Shown here in pieces: positions 34,266 through 41,648 of a stretch of DNA of 52,972 nt. Source of the DNA: Bacillota bacterium (lineage in GTDB: Bacteria > Bacillota > Dethiobacteria > DTU022 > PWGO01); contig JAAYSV010000015.1 of NCBI GenBank assembly GCA_012518215.1, positions 1 through 52,972 of the forward strand, in the 5' to 3' direction. Under the pieces are notes generated by a model. It ran no database searches and had not been told where the DNA came from. It saw only the letters and a program-made list of their open reading frames with translations. The position numbers and the translations under genes are program-made. Within the stretch, counting starts at the first letter, position 1; every line of letters starts with the position of its first letter.

Positions 34266-34838
34266 ATGAGAAGATGCAGAAATATCGGTTTTTTAAGAAA
34301 AAAGCTGGGGAACGAGCTTTTTCGACACAGTGTGGGCGTTGCCCGCATGGCGGCCTTGCTGGCCCGGGCTCATGGCGAGGACGAAAATCTGGCCTATCTG
34401 GCCGGTTTGTGGCATGATTGCGCCAAACCTCTCTCCGCGGAACGTCTTCGGAAGAAGGCGGTTGAATTTTCCTTGCGTACGGACGGGGTTACCCGGCATT
34501 CGCCACATCTTCTGCACGCCCCCGTCGGCGCCGTTATGGCCGCTCAAAAAGCAGGTATCGAGGATGAGCGGGTTTTGAGGGCGATCGAATTTCACACCAC
34601 GGGCAAGCCGGGGCTGGGCAGGTTCGAACAGATCATCTACCTTGCCGATGCCGTGGAAATAAACCGTGTTTACCCCGGCGTTCGCCGTCTGCGGAAGATG
34701 GCTTTTCACGATCTGGACGGGGCCCTTCTGGAAGCAGTGGACAACGCCATAAAAAAAGTGATAGAAAGGGGCTACCTGCTGCACCCGTTTTCGGCGGCAT
34801 TCAGAAATGAATTGTTGTTGAAGAGAAAAAATGATTGA
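34266..34838 (+). CDS. yqeK: HD-domain diadenosine tetraphosphatase (YqeK family)
   Basis: HD-superfamily hydrolase; YqeK proteins cleave Ap4A symmetrically. HSVGVARMAALLARAHG gives the first metal-binding His, WHDCAKP the HD pair, and HSPHLLHAPVGA plus EFHTTGKPGLGRFEQIIYLADAVE the later ligands. The start is uncertain: ATG 34266 gives 190 residues, while the open frame extends upstream to 34191 without a good ribosome site. It overlaps rsfS by 8 bases. No clear promoter is visible between it and the RRM terminator, so its transcription is an open point. Confidence 0.88.
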   Translation: MRRCRNIGFLRKKLGNELFRHSVGVARMAALLARAHGEDENLAYLAGLWHDCAKPLSAERLRKKAVEFSLRTDGVTRHSPHLLHAPVGAVMAAQKAGIEDERVLRAIEFHTTGKPGLGRFEQIIYLADAVEINRVYPGVRRLRKMAFHDLDGALLEAVDNAIKKVIERGYLLHPFSAAFRNELLLKRKND

Positions 34839-35226
34839 CAAAGGGGGATACTTGTTGCAAAAGGAGCAAGAATTGGCTCAACTTGCGGCCAGGCTGGCAG
34901 CTGAAAAAAAAGCACAGGATACCGTGCTCCTGGAAGTGGGGAAGATAACATACCTGGCAGATTATTTTTTGATCTGCACCGCTACCTCGGGGCAGCATGT
35001 CAAGACCCTGAGTGATTTTTTACGGGAGAAGCTCAAGGAAGCCGGTGCGGAACTGCGGCATATCGAAGGTTACAGGGAGGCCCGGTGGGTACTGATGGAT
35101 TATGCATCCCTGATCATCCACATCTTTCAGCCAGCAGAGAGGGAGTTTTACAACCTGGAACGTTTATGGAGCGATGCTTTACCGAAGAAGGAACAACAGG
35201 TAACGGAGAAGACCGTTGTTGACTAG
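34831..35226 (+). CDS. rsfS: ribosome silencing factor RsfS
   Basis: RsfS/Iojap-family protein (131 residues or fewer) that binds L14 and blocks subunit joining. Signatures are EVGKITYLADYFLICTATSGQHV and EGYREARWVLMDYASLIIHIF. ATG 34831 overlaps yqeK; TTG 34855, preceded by AAGGGGG at 7 bases, is an equally good start and would shorten the protein by 8 residues. Confidence 0.94.
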   Translation: MIDKGGYLLQKEQELAQLAARLAAEKKAQDTVLLEVGKITYLADYFLICTATSGQHVKTLSDFLREKLKEAGAELRHIEGYREARWVLMDYASLIIHIFQPAEREFYNLERLWSDALPKKEQQVTEKTVVD

Positions 35227-35246
35227 GGGAAGGTTGGTCTGAATTC

Positions 35247-36125
35247 ATGGATGGCAAGGATGAGCTGAAACAGGCCCTTCACCGTCTGGCCGGCGGGAAG
35301 AAAGCATCCGCAGGGGAAAAATTCTGCATTCTGGGCCTGGCCGAAACCGGAAAACTGGCCCGCCGTTTTGAAAAGACTGTCAAACAGATTGAAATAGCTG
35401 CTCTGCAGCATGGGTTGGTGCCGGAACGTTATTTGCGAAACATGGGGACTGTCGGCCCGGAGGGCCAGTTGAAACTGCTCCTCTCGGAAGTAGCGGTGGT
35501 CGGTCTCGGTGGGTTGGGGGGCCTGGCCTCTGAATTGCTGGCGCGGATGGGCGTGGGGTCTCTGATTCTTGTCGATGGCGATAAATTTACTGAATCCAAC
35601 CTGAACCGCCAGATCGGGGCTGCCGAGTCCAGCCTGGGGATGAACAAGGCCCTGGTTGCACAGCGTCGCATCGGGCAGATAAACAGTGCCGTGGAAGTGC
35701 GGGCTGTCCCCGATTATGTTGGAAAAGCCGAGCTTGTGGATCTGCTTGAACACGTGCACCTGGCCATGGATTGCCTTGACAATTTGCCGGCTCGGTTTGA
35801 TCTGGAGAGTGCCTGCCAGGAAAGAAACATCCCCATGGTTCATGCGGCTATCGGGGGTTGTATGGGGCAGCTGGCCGTGATCCGTCCCGGGACTCCCCTC
35901 CTGTCCTCGATTTACGGAAACACCCGTCTGGAGGACGTCCGGTCCGGGAAAGGGCCTGGACCGGAGGCTCATCCGGGGAATCCCGCGGCAACGCCCGCTT
36001 TGATCGCTTCCTGGGAGGTGAGCGAGGCCGTAAAAATATTGCTGGGCGGGAAGGGTGTTCTCTGCAACGAACTTCTGTACCTGGATCTTCAGAACAACGA
36101 AGTGGACCGTATTGCCCTGAAATGA
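35247..36125 (+). CDS. ThiF/MoeB/HesA family E1-like adenylyltransferase
   Basis: A 292-residue E1-like enzyme expected to adenylate the C-terminal glycine of a ubiquitin-like sulfur carrier. VVGLGGLGGLASELLARMGVG is the ATP-binding Rossmann loop, DGDKFTESNLNRQI the DxDxVxxSNLNRQ motif, and DCLDNLPARF the region after the Mg-binding Asp. The pair of CxxC zinc motifs of classical MoeB is not obvious. The first 75 residues are helical and unusual for ThiF. Its partner could be ThiS or MoaD; neither is in the window, although the molybdopterin operon 10 kb away makes MoaD plausible. Confidence 0.82.
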   Translation: MDGKDELKQALHRLAGGKKASAGEKFCILGLAETGKLARRFEKTVKQIEIAALQHGLVPERYLRNMGTVGPEGQLKLLLSEVAVVGLGGLGGLASELLARMGVGSLILVDGDKFTESNLNRQIGAAESSLGMNKALVAQRRIGQINSAVEVRAVPDYVGKAELVDLLEHVHLAMDCLDNLPARFDLESACQERNIPMVHAAIGGCMGQLAVIRPGTPLLSSIYGNTRLEDVRSGKGPGPEAHPGNPAATPALIASWEVSEAVKILLGGKGVLCNELLYLDLQNNEVDRIALK

Positions 36126-36306
36126 TCATTCCCTTTTTGATCATTCGGTTGGTAAAAGACTGCCGTTTTCCCATCGACTGCCTCCGCCAGATTTCTGCCA
36201 ACCATTATCATCCTTTTTTTCCGGTGGAAAGGTAAAGCCTTCATCGGTTCTGCCCGTGGCAGGGTTTTCTACATGCCCGGAAGAACGATCTACTGCCGAT
36301 GATTTC

Positions 36307-36335
36307 TTGACAAAACGGCTTATTATTTCTATAAT
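36307..36335 (+). promoter_or_regulatory. consensus sigma-A promoter of the leuS leader
   Basis: TTGACA (36307-36312), exactly 17 bases, TATAAT (36330-36335): a perfect consensus promoter. Transcription should start near 36342, about 40 bases before T-box stem I, and includes the embedded tRNA. Confidence 0.9.
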
Positions 36336-36556
36336 GTTTAAGGATTCACCAACAATTTGACGGTTTATGCAGAAAGCTTCCATGAAGGGGATCAGTACGC
36401 AGGCCAGCCTTTGCAGAGAGCCGGTGGTCGGTGCAAATCGGCAGGCGAACTTGCTGAACTCGCCCCGGAGAACCGGTTGTGAAAACTTGTTACAGGCGGT
36501 AATGACCGGCGTAGGACGGCGTTAACGGCATGAAGAGAGGGCAAAGAAAATGTTGT

Positions 36557-36631
36557 GGGGCTGTGGCGCAGAGGGAGCGCGCTTCCTTGGCATGGAAGAG
36601 GCCGCGGGTTCAAGTCCCGCCAGCTCCACCA
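36557..36631 (+). tRNA. tRNA-Ala (anticodon GGC), embedded in the T-box leader
   Basis: A complete 75-base cloverleaf. Acceptor GGGGCTG/CAGCTCC with a G3-U70 wobble (36559-36625), the alanine identity pair. D-stem GCGC/GCGC with a 7-base loop, anticodon stem CTTCC/GGAAG with loop TTGGCAT (anticodon GGC at 36589-36591), 5-base variable loop, T-stem GCGGG/CCCGC with loop TTCAAGT, discriminator A and encoded CCA. G18, G19, the G15-C48 pair and T54-T55-C56 are present, so it should fold and be charged by AlaRS. Flanks pair: AATG (36549-36552) with CATT (36630-36633) and GGCAAAG (36540-36546) with CTTTACC (36635-36641), one mismatch. Confidence 0.93.
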
Positions 36632-36665
36632 TTGCTTTACCAATGAGGGTGGTAACACGGGCCGA

Positions 36666-36695
36666 GCTCGTCCCTGGAGGGACGGGCGTTTTATT
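36666..36695 (+). terminator. T-box-controlled terminator of leuS
   Basis: GCTCGTCCC and GGGACGGGC form a 9-bp stem around TGGA, followed by GTTTTATT. The 5' arm overlaps the sequence that pairs with AGGG of the antiterminator, so the two forms exclude each other. Confidence 0.88.
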
Positions 36696-36724
36696 ATAAA
36701 TATTTTCGCAGGGGGATTGAACAG

Positions 36725-39211
36725 ATGGCGGATTACAAACCCGGAATTATTGAACCAAAATGGCAAAAATATTGGGCAGCGCATGACCTTGACCGGTCGG
36801 AAAAAGATCCGTCCAGGCCAAAATATTACGTTCTGGAGATGTTTCCCTATCCTTCGGGGAAATTGCATATGGGTCATATGCGTGTGTATTCCATCGGTGA
36901 TGTGCTGGCCCGTTATTTGAGGATGAAGGGATACAATGTTCTTCATCCGATGGGCTGGGATGCATTCGGCTTGCCGGCCGAGAACGCTGCTATAACCAAC
37001 AAGGTCAATCCCGCCGAATGGGTGGCGCACAATATCGAACAGATGAAAGAACAGCAGAACAGTCTGGGCATAAGCTACGACTGGAGCAGGGAGATAACGA
37101 CCAGTCTTCCCGATTATTATCGCTGGACCCAGTGGTTATTCCTCCTCTTTTACAAACGCGGGCTGGCTTACCGCAAGAAGTCTTCCATCAACTGGTGCCC
37201 GGAATGCCTGACCGTGCTTGCCAACGAACAGGTTGAAGGGGGGCTATGCTGGCGGTGTGCTTGTGAAGTGGAGACCCGTGAACTGGAACAGTGGTTTTTG
37301 CGTATCACCGATTATGCCGACCGTCTTCTGGAGGATCTGGATCTGCTTGAAGACTGGCCCGAGCGTGTCAAGGTAATGCAGCAAAACTGGATCGGGCGCA
37401 GTGAAGGTACGGAGATAGTGTTCCCGCTGAAGGAATTCCCCGGGGAATCTGTAAAAGTCTTCACGACTCGTCCTGACACTCTCTACGGGGTTACTTACAT
37501 GGTACTGGCACCCGAGCACCCCCTTGTGAACCACCTCGTGGAAGGCACTTCCCGTGAAACTGAAATCAAATCTTTCGTGAAAAAAATGAAACAGAAAACG
37601 GAAATCGAGAGGACATCTGCCGAAACGGAAAAAATAGGCCTTTTCACGGGTAGAAGTGCGTTGAATCCCGTGAATGGAGAGGAAGTTCCCATCCTGGTGG
37701 GGAACTATGTACTGATGGGTTATGGAACGGGCGCTGTCATGGGTGTACCTGCCCATGACCAACGGGACTTTCTCTTCGCCAGGAAATACGGTCTGCCAGT
37801 CAAGGTAGTCATCACCCCGCGGGAAACCGTTCTCGGCCCGGACATGGAAGAAGCATTCGAGGATCCCGGTTACCTGATCAACTCCGGTCCTTTTGACGGC
37901 CTGTTTTATGAAGACGCCCAGGAGAAGATCACGCTGTTCCTGGCCGAGAAAGGGATGGGAGGGTTCAAGACTTCTTACCGTCTGCGCGACTGGCTCATAT
38001 CGCGTCAGCGTTACTGGGGTGCCCCCATTCCCGTCATTTACTGCGAAAAATGCGGTGTTCTGCCACTGCGGGAAGAAGATCTTCCCGTATTGCTTCCCGA
38101 AGATGTGGAACTGTCCGGGGACCGGGTGCCTTCACTTTCACATTATCCCTCTTTCGTCGATACAGAATGTTACCGTTGCGGCGGCAAGGCCCGTCGCGAG
38201 ACGGACACGCTGGATACCTTCATGTGTTCATCCTGGTATTTTTTGAGGTACGCCGATCCACGGAATGGCGAGGCTGCTTTTTCACCCGGGGAAGCCAACT
38301 ACTGGATGCCTGTTGACCAGTATATCGGTGGCATAGAACATGCGGTGATGCATTTGCTCTACGCCCGGTTTTTCACCAAGGTTTTACATGATGCCGGCCT
38401 GTGCGAGGCCGTGGAACCCTTCAAGAGGCTCCTGGCCCAGGGGATGGTCTACAAGGACGGTTTCAAGATGTCCAAGTCAAAGGGCAACGTGGTCACCCCG
38501 GACGAGATCATTGAAAAATACGGGGCGGACACGGGTCGGATGTTCATCCTCTTTGCCTCCCCTCCGGAAAGAGATCTGGAGTGGAGTGACCGCGGGGCGG
38601 AGGGTTGCTATCGTTTCTTGCGCCGCGTCTGGCGTCTGATCGATCAGTACGGTACCCCTGCCCATCCGGACACCGGATCTGTACTACCCGGAAAAGAAGA
38701 AAGTGATCTGCACCATGCTGTTCATTCAACCATAAAGAAAGTGACAGATGATATCGGTGCACGGTTCAGTTTCAACACCGCCATCAGTGCCATCATGGAA
38801 CTGGTGAATTCGACTTACGATTACCTGCGGAAGAAAGAGAGTCTTTCGCCGATCGAAAATATTTACCGGGAAGGATTGACCGAGGCCCTGGAAACAATCG
38901 TCATCCTTCTCTCTCCCTTTGCTCCCCATCTGGCCGAGGAATGCTGGGGCAAACTCGGTTATACGGACAGCGTTCACCTTCAAAGTTGGCCCGTACATGA
39001 TCGCGACAGTCTTCGCGTTGATGAAGTGGAGATCGTCGTGCAGGTCAACGGTAAACTGAGAGCCAAACTGATGGTTTCGGCGGAGCACTCCAAGGAGGAA
39101 TTGGTGGAGGCGGCCTGCGCCGAGGAGAAAATCCGTCCCTACATCGATGGGAAGGAAATTGTCAGAACAATAGCCGTCCCCGGCAAACTGGTCAACCTGG
39201 TTGTCAAATGA
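36725..39211 (+). CDS. leuS: leucyl-tRNA synthetase
   Basis: Class I synthetase charging tRNA-Leu, 828 residues, typical bacterial LeuRS. HIGH signature as HMGH in YPSGKLHMGHMRVY (near residues 49-52), zinc-type cysteines CPECLTVL and CWRCACE, CP1 editing domain with TTRPDTLYGVTYMVLAPEHPL and the TGAVMGVPAHDQRD motif, then KMSKS in FKMSKSKGNVV (near 580). GGGGGA lies 9 bases before the ATG. Expression should be raised when leucyl-tRNA charging falls, through the T-box leader. Confidence 0.97.
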   Translation: MADYKPGIIEPKWQKYWAAHDLDRSEKDPSRPKYYVLEMFPYPSGKLHMGHMRVYSIGDVLARYLRMKGYNVLHPMGWDAFGLPAENAAITNKVNPAEWVAHNIEQMKEQQNSLGISYDWSREITTSLPDYYRWTQWLFLLFYKRGLAYRKKSSINWCPECLTVLANEQVEGGLCWRCACEVETRELEQWFLRITDYADRLLEDLDLLEDWPERVKVMQQNWIGRSEGTEIVFPLKEFPGESVKVFTTRPDTLYGVTYMVLAPEHPLVNHLVEGTSRETEIKSFVKKMKQKTEIERTSAETEKIGLFTGRSALNPVNGEEVPILVGNYVLMGYGTGAVMGVPAHDQRDFLFARKYGLPVKVVITPRETVLGPDMEEAFEDPGYLINSGPFDGLFYEDAQEKITLFLAEKGMGGFKTSYRLRDWLISRQRYWGAPIPVIYCEKCGVLPLREEDLPVLLPEDVELSGDRVPSLSHYPSFVDTECYRCGGKARRETDTLDTFMCSSWYFLRYADPRNGEAAFSPGEANYWMPVDQYIGGIEHAVMHLLYARFFTKVLHDAGLCEAVEPFKRLLAQGMVYKDGFKMSKSKGNVVTPDEIIEKYGADTGRMFILFASPPERDLEWSDRGAEGCYRFLRRVWRLIDQYGTPAHPDTGSVLPGKEESDLHHAVHSTIKKVTDDIGARFSFNTAISAIMELVNSTYDYLRKKESLSPIENIYREGLTEALETIVILLSPFAPHLAEECWGKLGYTDSVHLQSWPVHDRDSLRVDEVEIVVQVNGKLRAKLMVSAEHSKEELVEAACAEEKIRPYIDGKEIVRTIAVPGKLVNLVVK

Positions 39212-39443
39212 AATCGGGTTTATTTCGATTCTTCAGGAATCCCTTCCAGAAACACCACGGGCAGGTAACAATTGTACCTGCACAGAAATAAGCCGGTTTC
39301 CTGTTCCGGGTGAAGCAGATTATTTTTGTTTTGAAAAGGAAAATATAAACATTTGTAGAAATATACGGGAAGAATGCGGCTTTTGATTTCCATTTCGCAG
39401 GTTTGTATCATTTGCCAGGCGGGCCGGAGAGGAGTCTTCCGTT

Positions 39444-40097
39444 ATGCATGCGGACCGGAATGAAGACGATGGCAGCGGTGGTAAACGCGATCTGAAAAAC
39501 GGTGGCGGGGTCAGGATGCCCCGGCGTGACAGGATCATTATTGCGGTGTTGGTCGTTCTGCTGATCGTGGGGATTGCTGTACGCTTTTCCGGTTATTTTT
39601 CCGGTATGGAGAGGTTGCCAACGGTCAATGATAGCCAATCGTCACCCGAAGAACCATCTTCCGTTCCGGAAGAGGAGGCGATGTGCACGATCCATATCAT
39701 CGGTGCGGTGGTAAATCCCGGTATCTACGAGTTGCCCATCGGAGCTCGTGTACACGATGTCGTCAATAAAGCGGGCGGGCCCGCGGCGGATGCCGATCTG
39801 GAAAAAGTCAACCTGGCCCGGCCGCTCGTCGATGGCGAACAGGTCCATATTCCTCTTGCAGGCGAGGAAGGCCCGGAATCGAATGTATCCGGCATCGCTG
39901 ACGGCAAAGTGAATATCAACCGTGCCACGCTTGAAGAATTGACCACACTGACGGGTATCGGGGAAAAAAGGGCCCGGAACATAATTGAATATCGCGATGC
40001 CCACGGCCCTTTTTCCAAAATAGAAGAGATCATGAACGTACCCAATATCGGTGCGGGATTGTTTGAAGGCATCAAAGAAAATATCACTGTTTACTGA
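39444..40097 (+). CDS. comEA: ComEA-like helix-hairpin-helix DNA-binding protein
   Basis: Membrane-anchored competence-type DNA receptor of 217 residues. It has a cytoplasmic basic segment, a transmembrane helix (about residues 31-52), a Pro/Glu-rich linker, an SLBB domain (about 80-140, IHIIGAVVNPGIYELPIGARV), and the C-terminal (HhH)2 domain KVNINRATLEELTTLTGIGEKRARNIIEYR. In transformable Firmicutes it binds incoming DNA with ComEC, which is not visible here; the gene faces ahcY and stands alone. GAGAGGAG lies 10 bases upstream of the ATG. The 3' ends of comEA and ahcY overlap by 7 bases. Confidence 0.93.
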   Translation: MHADRNEDDGSGGKRDLKNGGGVRMPRRDRIIIAVLVVLLIVGIAVRFSGYFSGMERLPTVNDSQSSPEEPSSVPEEEAMCTIHIIGAVVNPGIYELPIGARVHDVVNKAGGPAADADLEKVNLARPLVDGEQVHIPLAGEEGPESNVSGIADGKVNINRATLEELTTLTGIGEKRARNIIEYRDAHGPFSKIEEIMNVPNIGAGLFEGIKENITVY

Positions 40098-41347
40098 CCC
40101 GGATCGGGGTTCCATGAGCATAGATATTTTTGCTGTTCTTCGTCCAGGGTGTCGGGTGTCAGGCCCAGGGATTCGAGTTTCAGAATGGCCACCTGCCGAT
40201 TCAGTTCGGCGGGAAGTGGCAGTACACCCCGTGAAAGTGTCCCCCTGTTCCTGCATAGATAGTCCATTGCCAGATACTGCAATGCAAATGACAGATCCAT
40301 TATTTCAGCCGGATGGCCGTCACCGGCGGCAAGATTGACCAACCTTCCCTCCGCAAGCAGGTATAGATTGTTGCCGTTGGGCATGCAATATTTCTTGATG
40401 TTGGTTTTCACATCAGATATGGATGTGGCCATTTTTTCCAATGAAGAGGTGTCGATTTCCACATTGAAATGCCCCGCATTGCACATCATGGCACCGTTTT
40501 TCATCAAGGTGAAATGCTTTTTCCCGATAACTGCATTGCATCCGGTGGCAGTAACAAAGATATTGCCAAGAGGGGCTGCTTCCATCAGGGGTTTCAACTC
40601 GTACCCCTCCATGGCAGCTTCCAGCGCCCTTACGGGATCAACCTCGCAGATGATCACCCTTGCCCCAAGCCCCCGGGCACGGGCAGCGATACCCTTTCCG
40701 CACCATCCGAAACCGCAGATCACCACTGTTTTGCCGGCGATGAGAAGGTTTGTGGCGCGCATGATTCCATCCCAGACGGACTGCCCTGTACCCAGGCGGT
40801 TGTCAAAAAGATGTTTGCATGGTGCATCATTCACGGCGATGACGGGGAAAGCCAGTATGCCCTCCCGTTCCATGGCTCTCAGGCGGATCAATCCGGTCGT
40901 CGTCTCCTCGGCAGCCCCGATCACTTTATCTTTCAGGGCGGGGTATTCCCGGTGCAGCATGGTGATCAGATCCCCGCCGTCATCGATAATGAGGTCCGGT
41001 TCAGCATCCAGGGTATGTCGAAGATGGCTGTTGTACTCTTCAGGGGTAGCATTGTACCAGGCATACACTTCAGGGCCACTTTCGGCCAGGGCCGCGGCAA
41101 CATCGTCCTGGGTGGAGAGGGGGTTGCTGCCGGTAATGGCAACCCGTGCTCCGCTTCGGGCAAAAACCTCCGCCATGCAGGCTGTCTTCGCTTCCAGGTG
41201 CAAGCAGATCGAGAGGTTCAGGCCCTTGAAGGGCTGCCCGGGTGCGTACGTATGTTCCAGATGGCTCAGAACAGGCATATGCTCTTTTACCCAATCAATT
41301 TTCTTCCTGCCCGCCGGGGCCAGAGTTTTGTCACGGATAATGCTCAT
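40091..41347 (-). CDS. ahcY: adenosylhomocysteinase
   Basis: NAD-dependent enzyme that splits S-adenosylhomocysteine into adenosine and homocysteine and so relieves product inhibition of methyltransferases. 418 residues, the shorter type. Signatures are HLEAKTACMAE, EETTTGLIRL, NDAPCKHLFDNRLGTGQS and the NAD-binding loop GFGWCGKGIAARARGLGA; the C-terminus carries the family block NLAAGDGHPAEIMDLSFALQ. AAAGGAG lies 6 bases before the ATG. No SAH or SAM riboswitch pattern is evident in the 250 bases upstream. Confidence 0.95.
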   Translation of the reverse strand: MSIIRDKTLAPAGRKKIDWVKEHMPVLSHLEHTYAPGQPFKGLNLSICLHLEAKTACMAEVFARSGARVAITGSNPLSTQDDVAAALAESGPEVYAWYNATPEEYNSHLRHTLDAEPDLIIDDGGDLITMLHREYPALKDKVIGAAEETTTGLIRLRAMEREGILAFPVIAVNDAPCKHLFDNRLGTGQSVWDGIMRATNLLIAGKTVVICGFGWCGKGIAARARGLGARVIICEVDPVRALEAAMEGYELKPLMEAAPLGNIFVTATGCNAVIGKKHFTLMKNGAMMCNAGHFNVEIDTSSLEKMATSISDVKTNIKKYCMPNGNNLYLLAEGRLVNLAAGDGHPAEIMDLSFALQYLAMDYLCRNRGTLSRGVLPLPAELNRQVAILKLESLGLTPDTLDEEQQKYLCSWNPDPGQ

Positions 41348-41526
41348 CTTTTTCTCCTTTCATCCAACACCGCAAGAATCGAATACAAAAAGAAACAGAA
41401 CAGATTCTACTTCTGTAACAGCACCGGGATATCCTTCCCCACCCGCTTGACAAAATTTGTTCACCCTTTCCCGTGGGCTGGCCGGGAAAATTTATTATGT
41501 CCTCCTCGAAACAAGAAAATCCCGTC

Positions 41527-41564
41527 AAGATCGATTTGTTCTTTATTTTGACAAATCGATTCTT
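41527..41564. promoter_or_regulatory. operator-like inverted repeat over the UPF0182 promoter
   Basis: ATCGATTTGT (41530-41539) and ACAAATCGAT (41551-41560) form perfect 10-bp arms separated by 11 bases, extended by AAG/CTT with a one-base offset. The right arm overlaps the -35 box. The geometry (arms about two helical turns apart) suits a dimeric repressor. It lies between divergent ahcY and the UPF0182 gene and could affect both. Confidence 0.6.
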
Positions 41565-41575
41565 CATCATATAGA
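41548..41575 (+). promoter_or_regulatory. sigma-A promoter of the UPF0182 gene
   Basis: TTGACA (41548-41553), 16 bases, TATAGA (41570-41575), about 75 bases before the start codon. Confidence 0.7.
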
Positions 41576-41648
41576 ATAAGTTTATCGTTGTGTTTTGTAC
41601 ATGATCCGGTTGTTTCAAAAATCGGCCTTGACTGTTTCGGGGGAAAAA

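Larger units (their letters stand above)
36383..36695 (+). promoter_or_regulatory. leucine T-box riboswitch of leuS, with a tRNA gene inside
   Basis: Stem I: AGTA (36394-36397) faces GAA (36456-36458) in the specifier loop, followed by the specifier CTC (36459-36461), a Leu codon. GGGG (36387-36390) pairs with CCCC (36463-36466). AGAGAG (36415-36420) and GGTGGTCGGTGC mark the apical region. GTAGGACGGCGTTAAC near 36511-36526 resembles the stem II/IIA/B region. The T-box antiterminator AGGGTGGTAACACGG lies at 36646-36660 with the UGGU bulge at 36650-36653, and a terminator follows. Uncharged tRNA-Leu should stabilise the antiterminator and switch leuS on. Where stem III should be, a full tRNA-Ala occurs (36557-36631). 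Confidence 0.88.

Noticed and set aside
36121-36145. AATGATCA / TGATCATT inverted repeat at the ThiF stop codon
   Set aside because: Perfect 8-bp arms but no T-run after the second arm; too AT-rich for a terminator and no clear operator context.
39261-39281. Hairpin GCAGGTA / TACCTGC after leuS
   Set aside because: A 7-bp stem without a following T-run; not a convincing terminator and no other role visible.
41348-41530. SAH or SAM riboswitch upstream of ahcY
   Set aside because: Read on the minus strand; I see no aptamer-like conserved blocks and no terminator.
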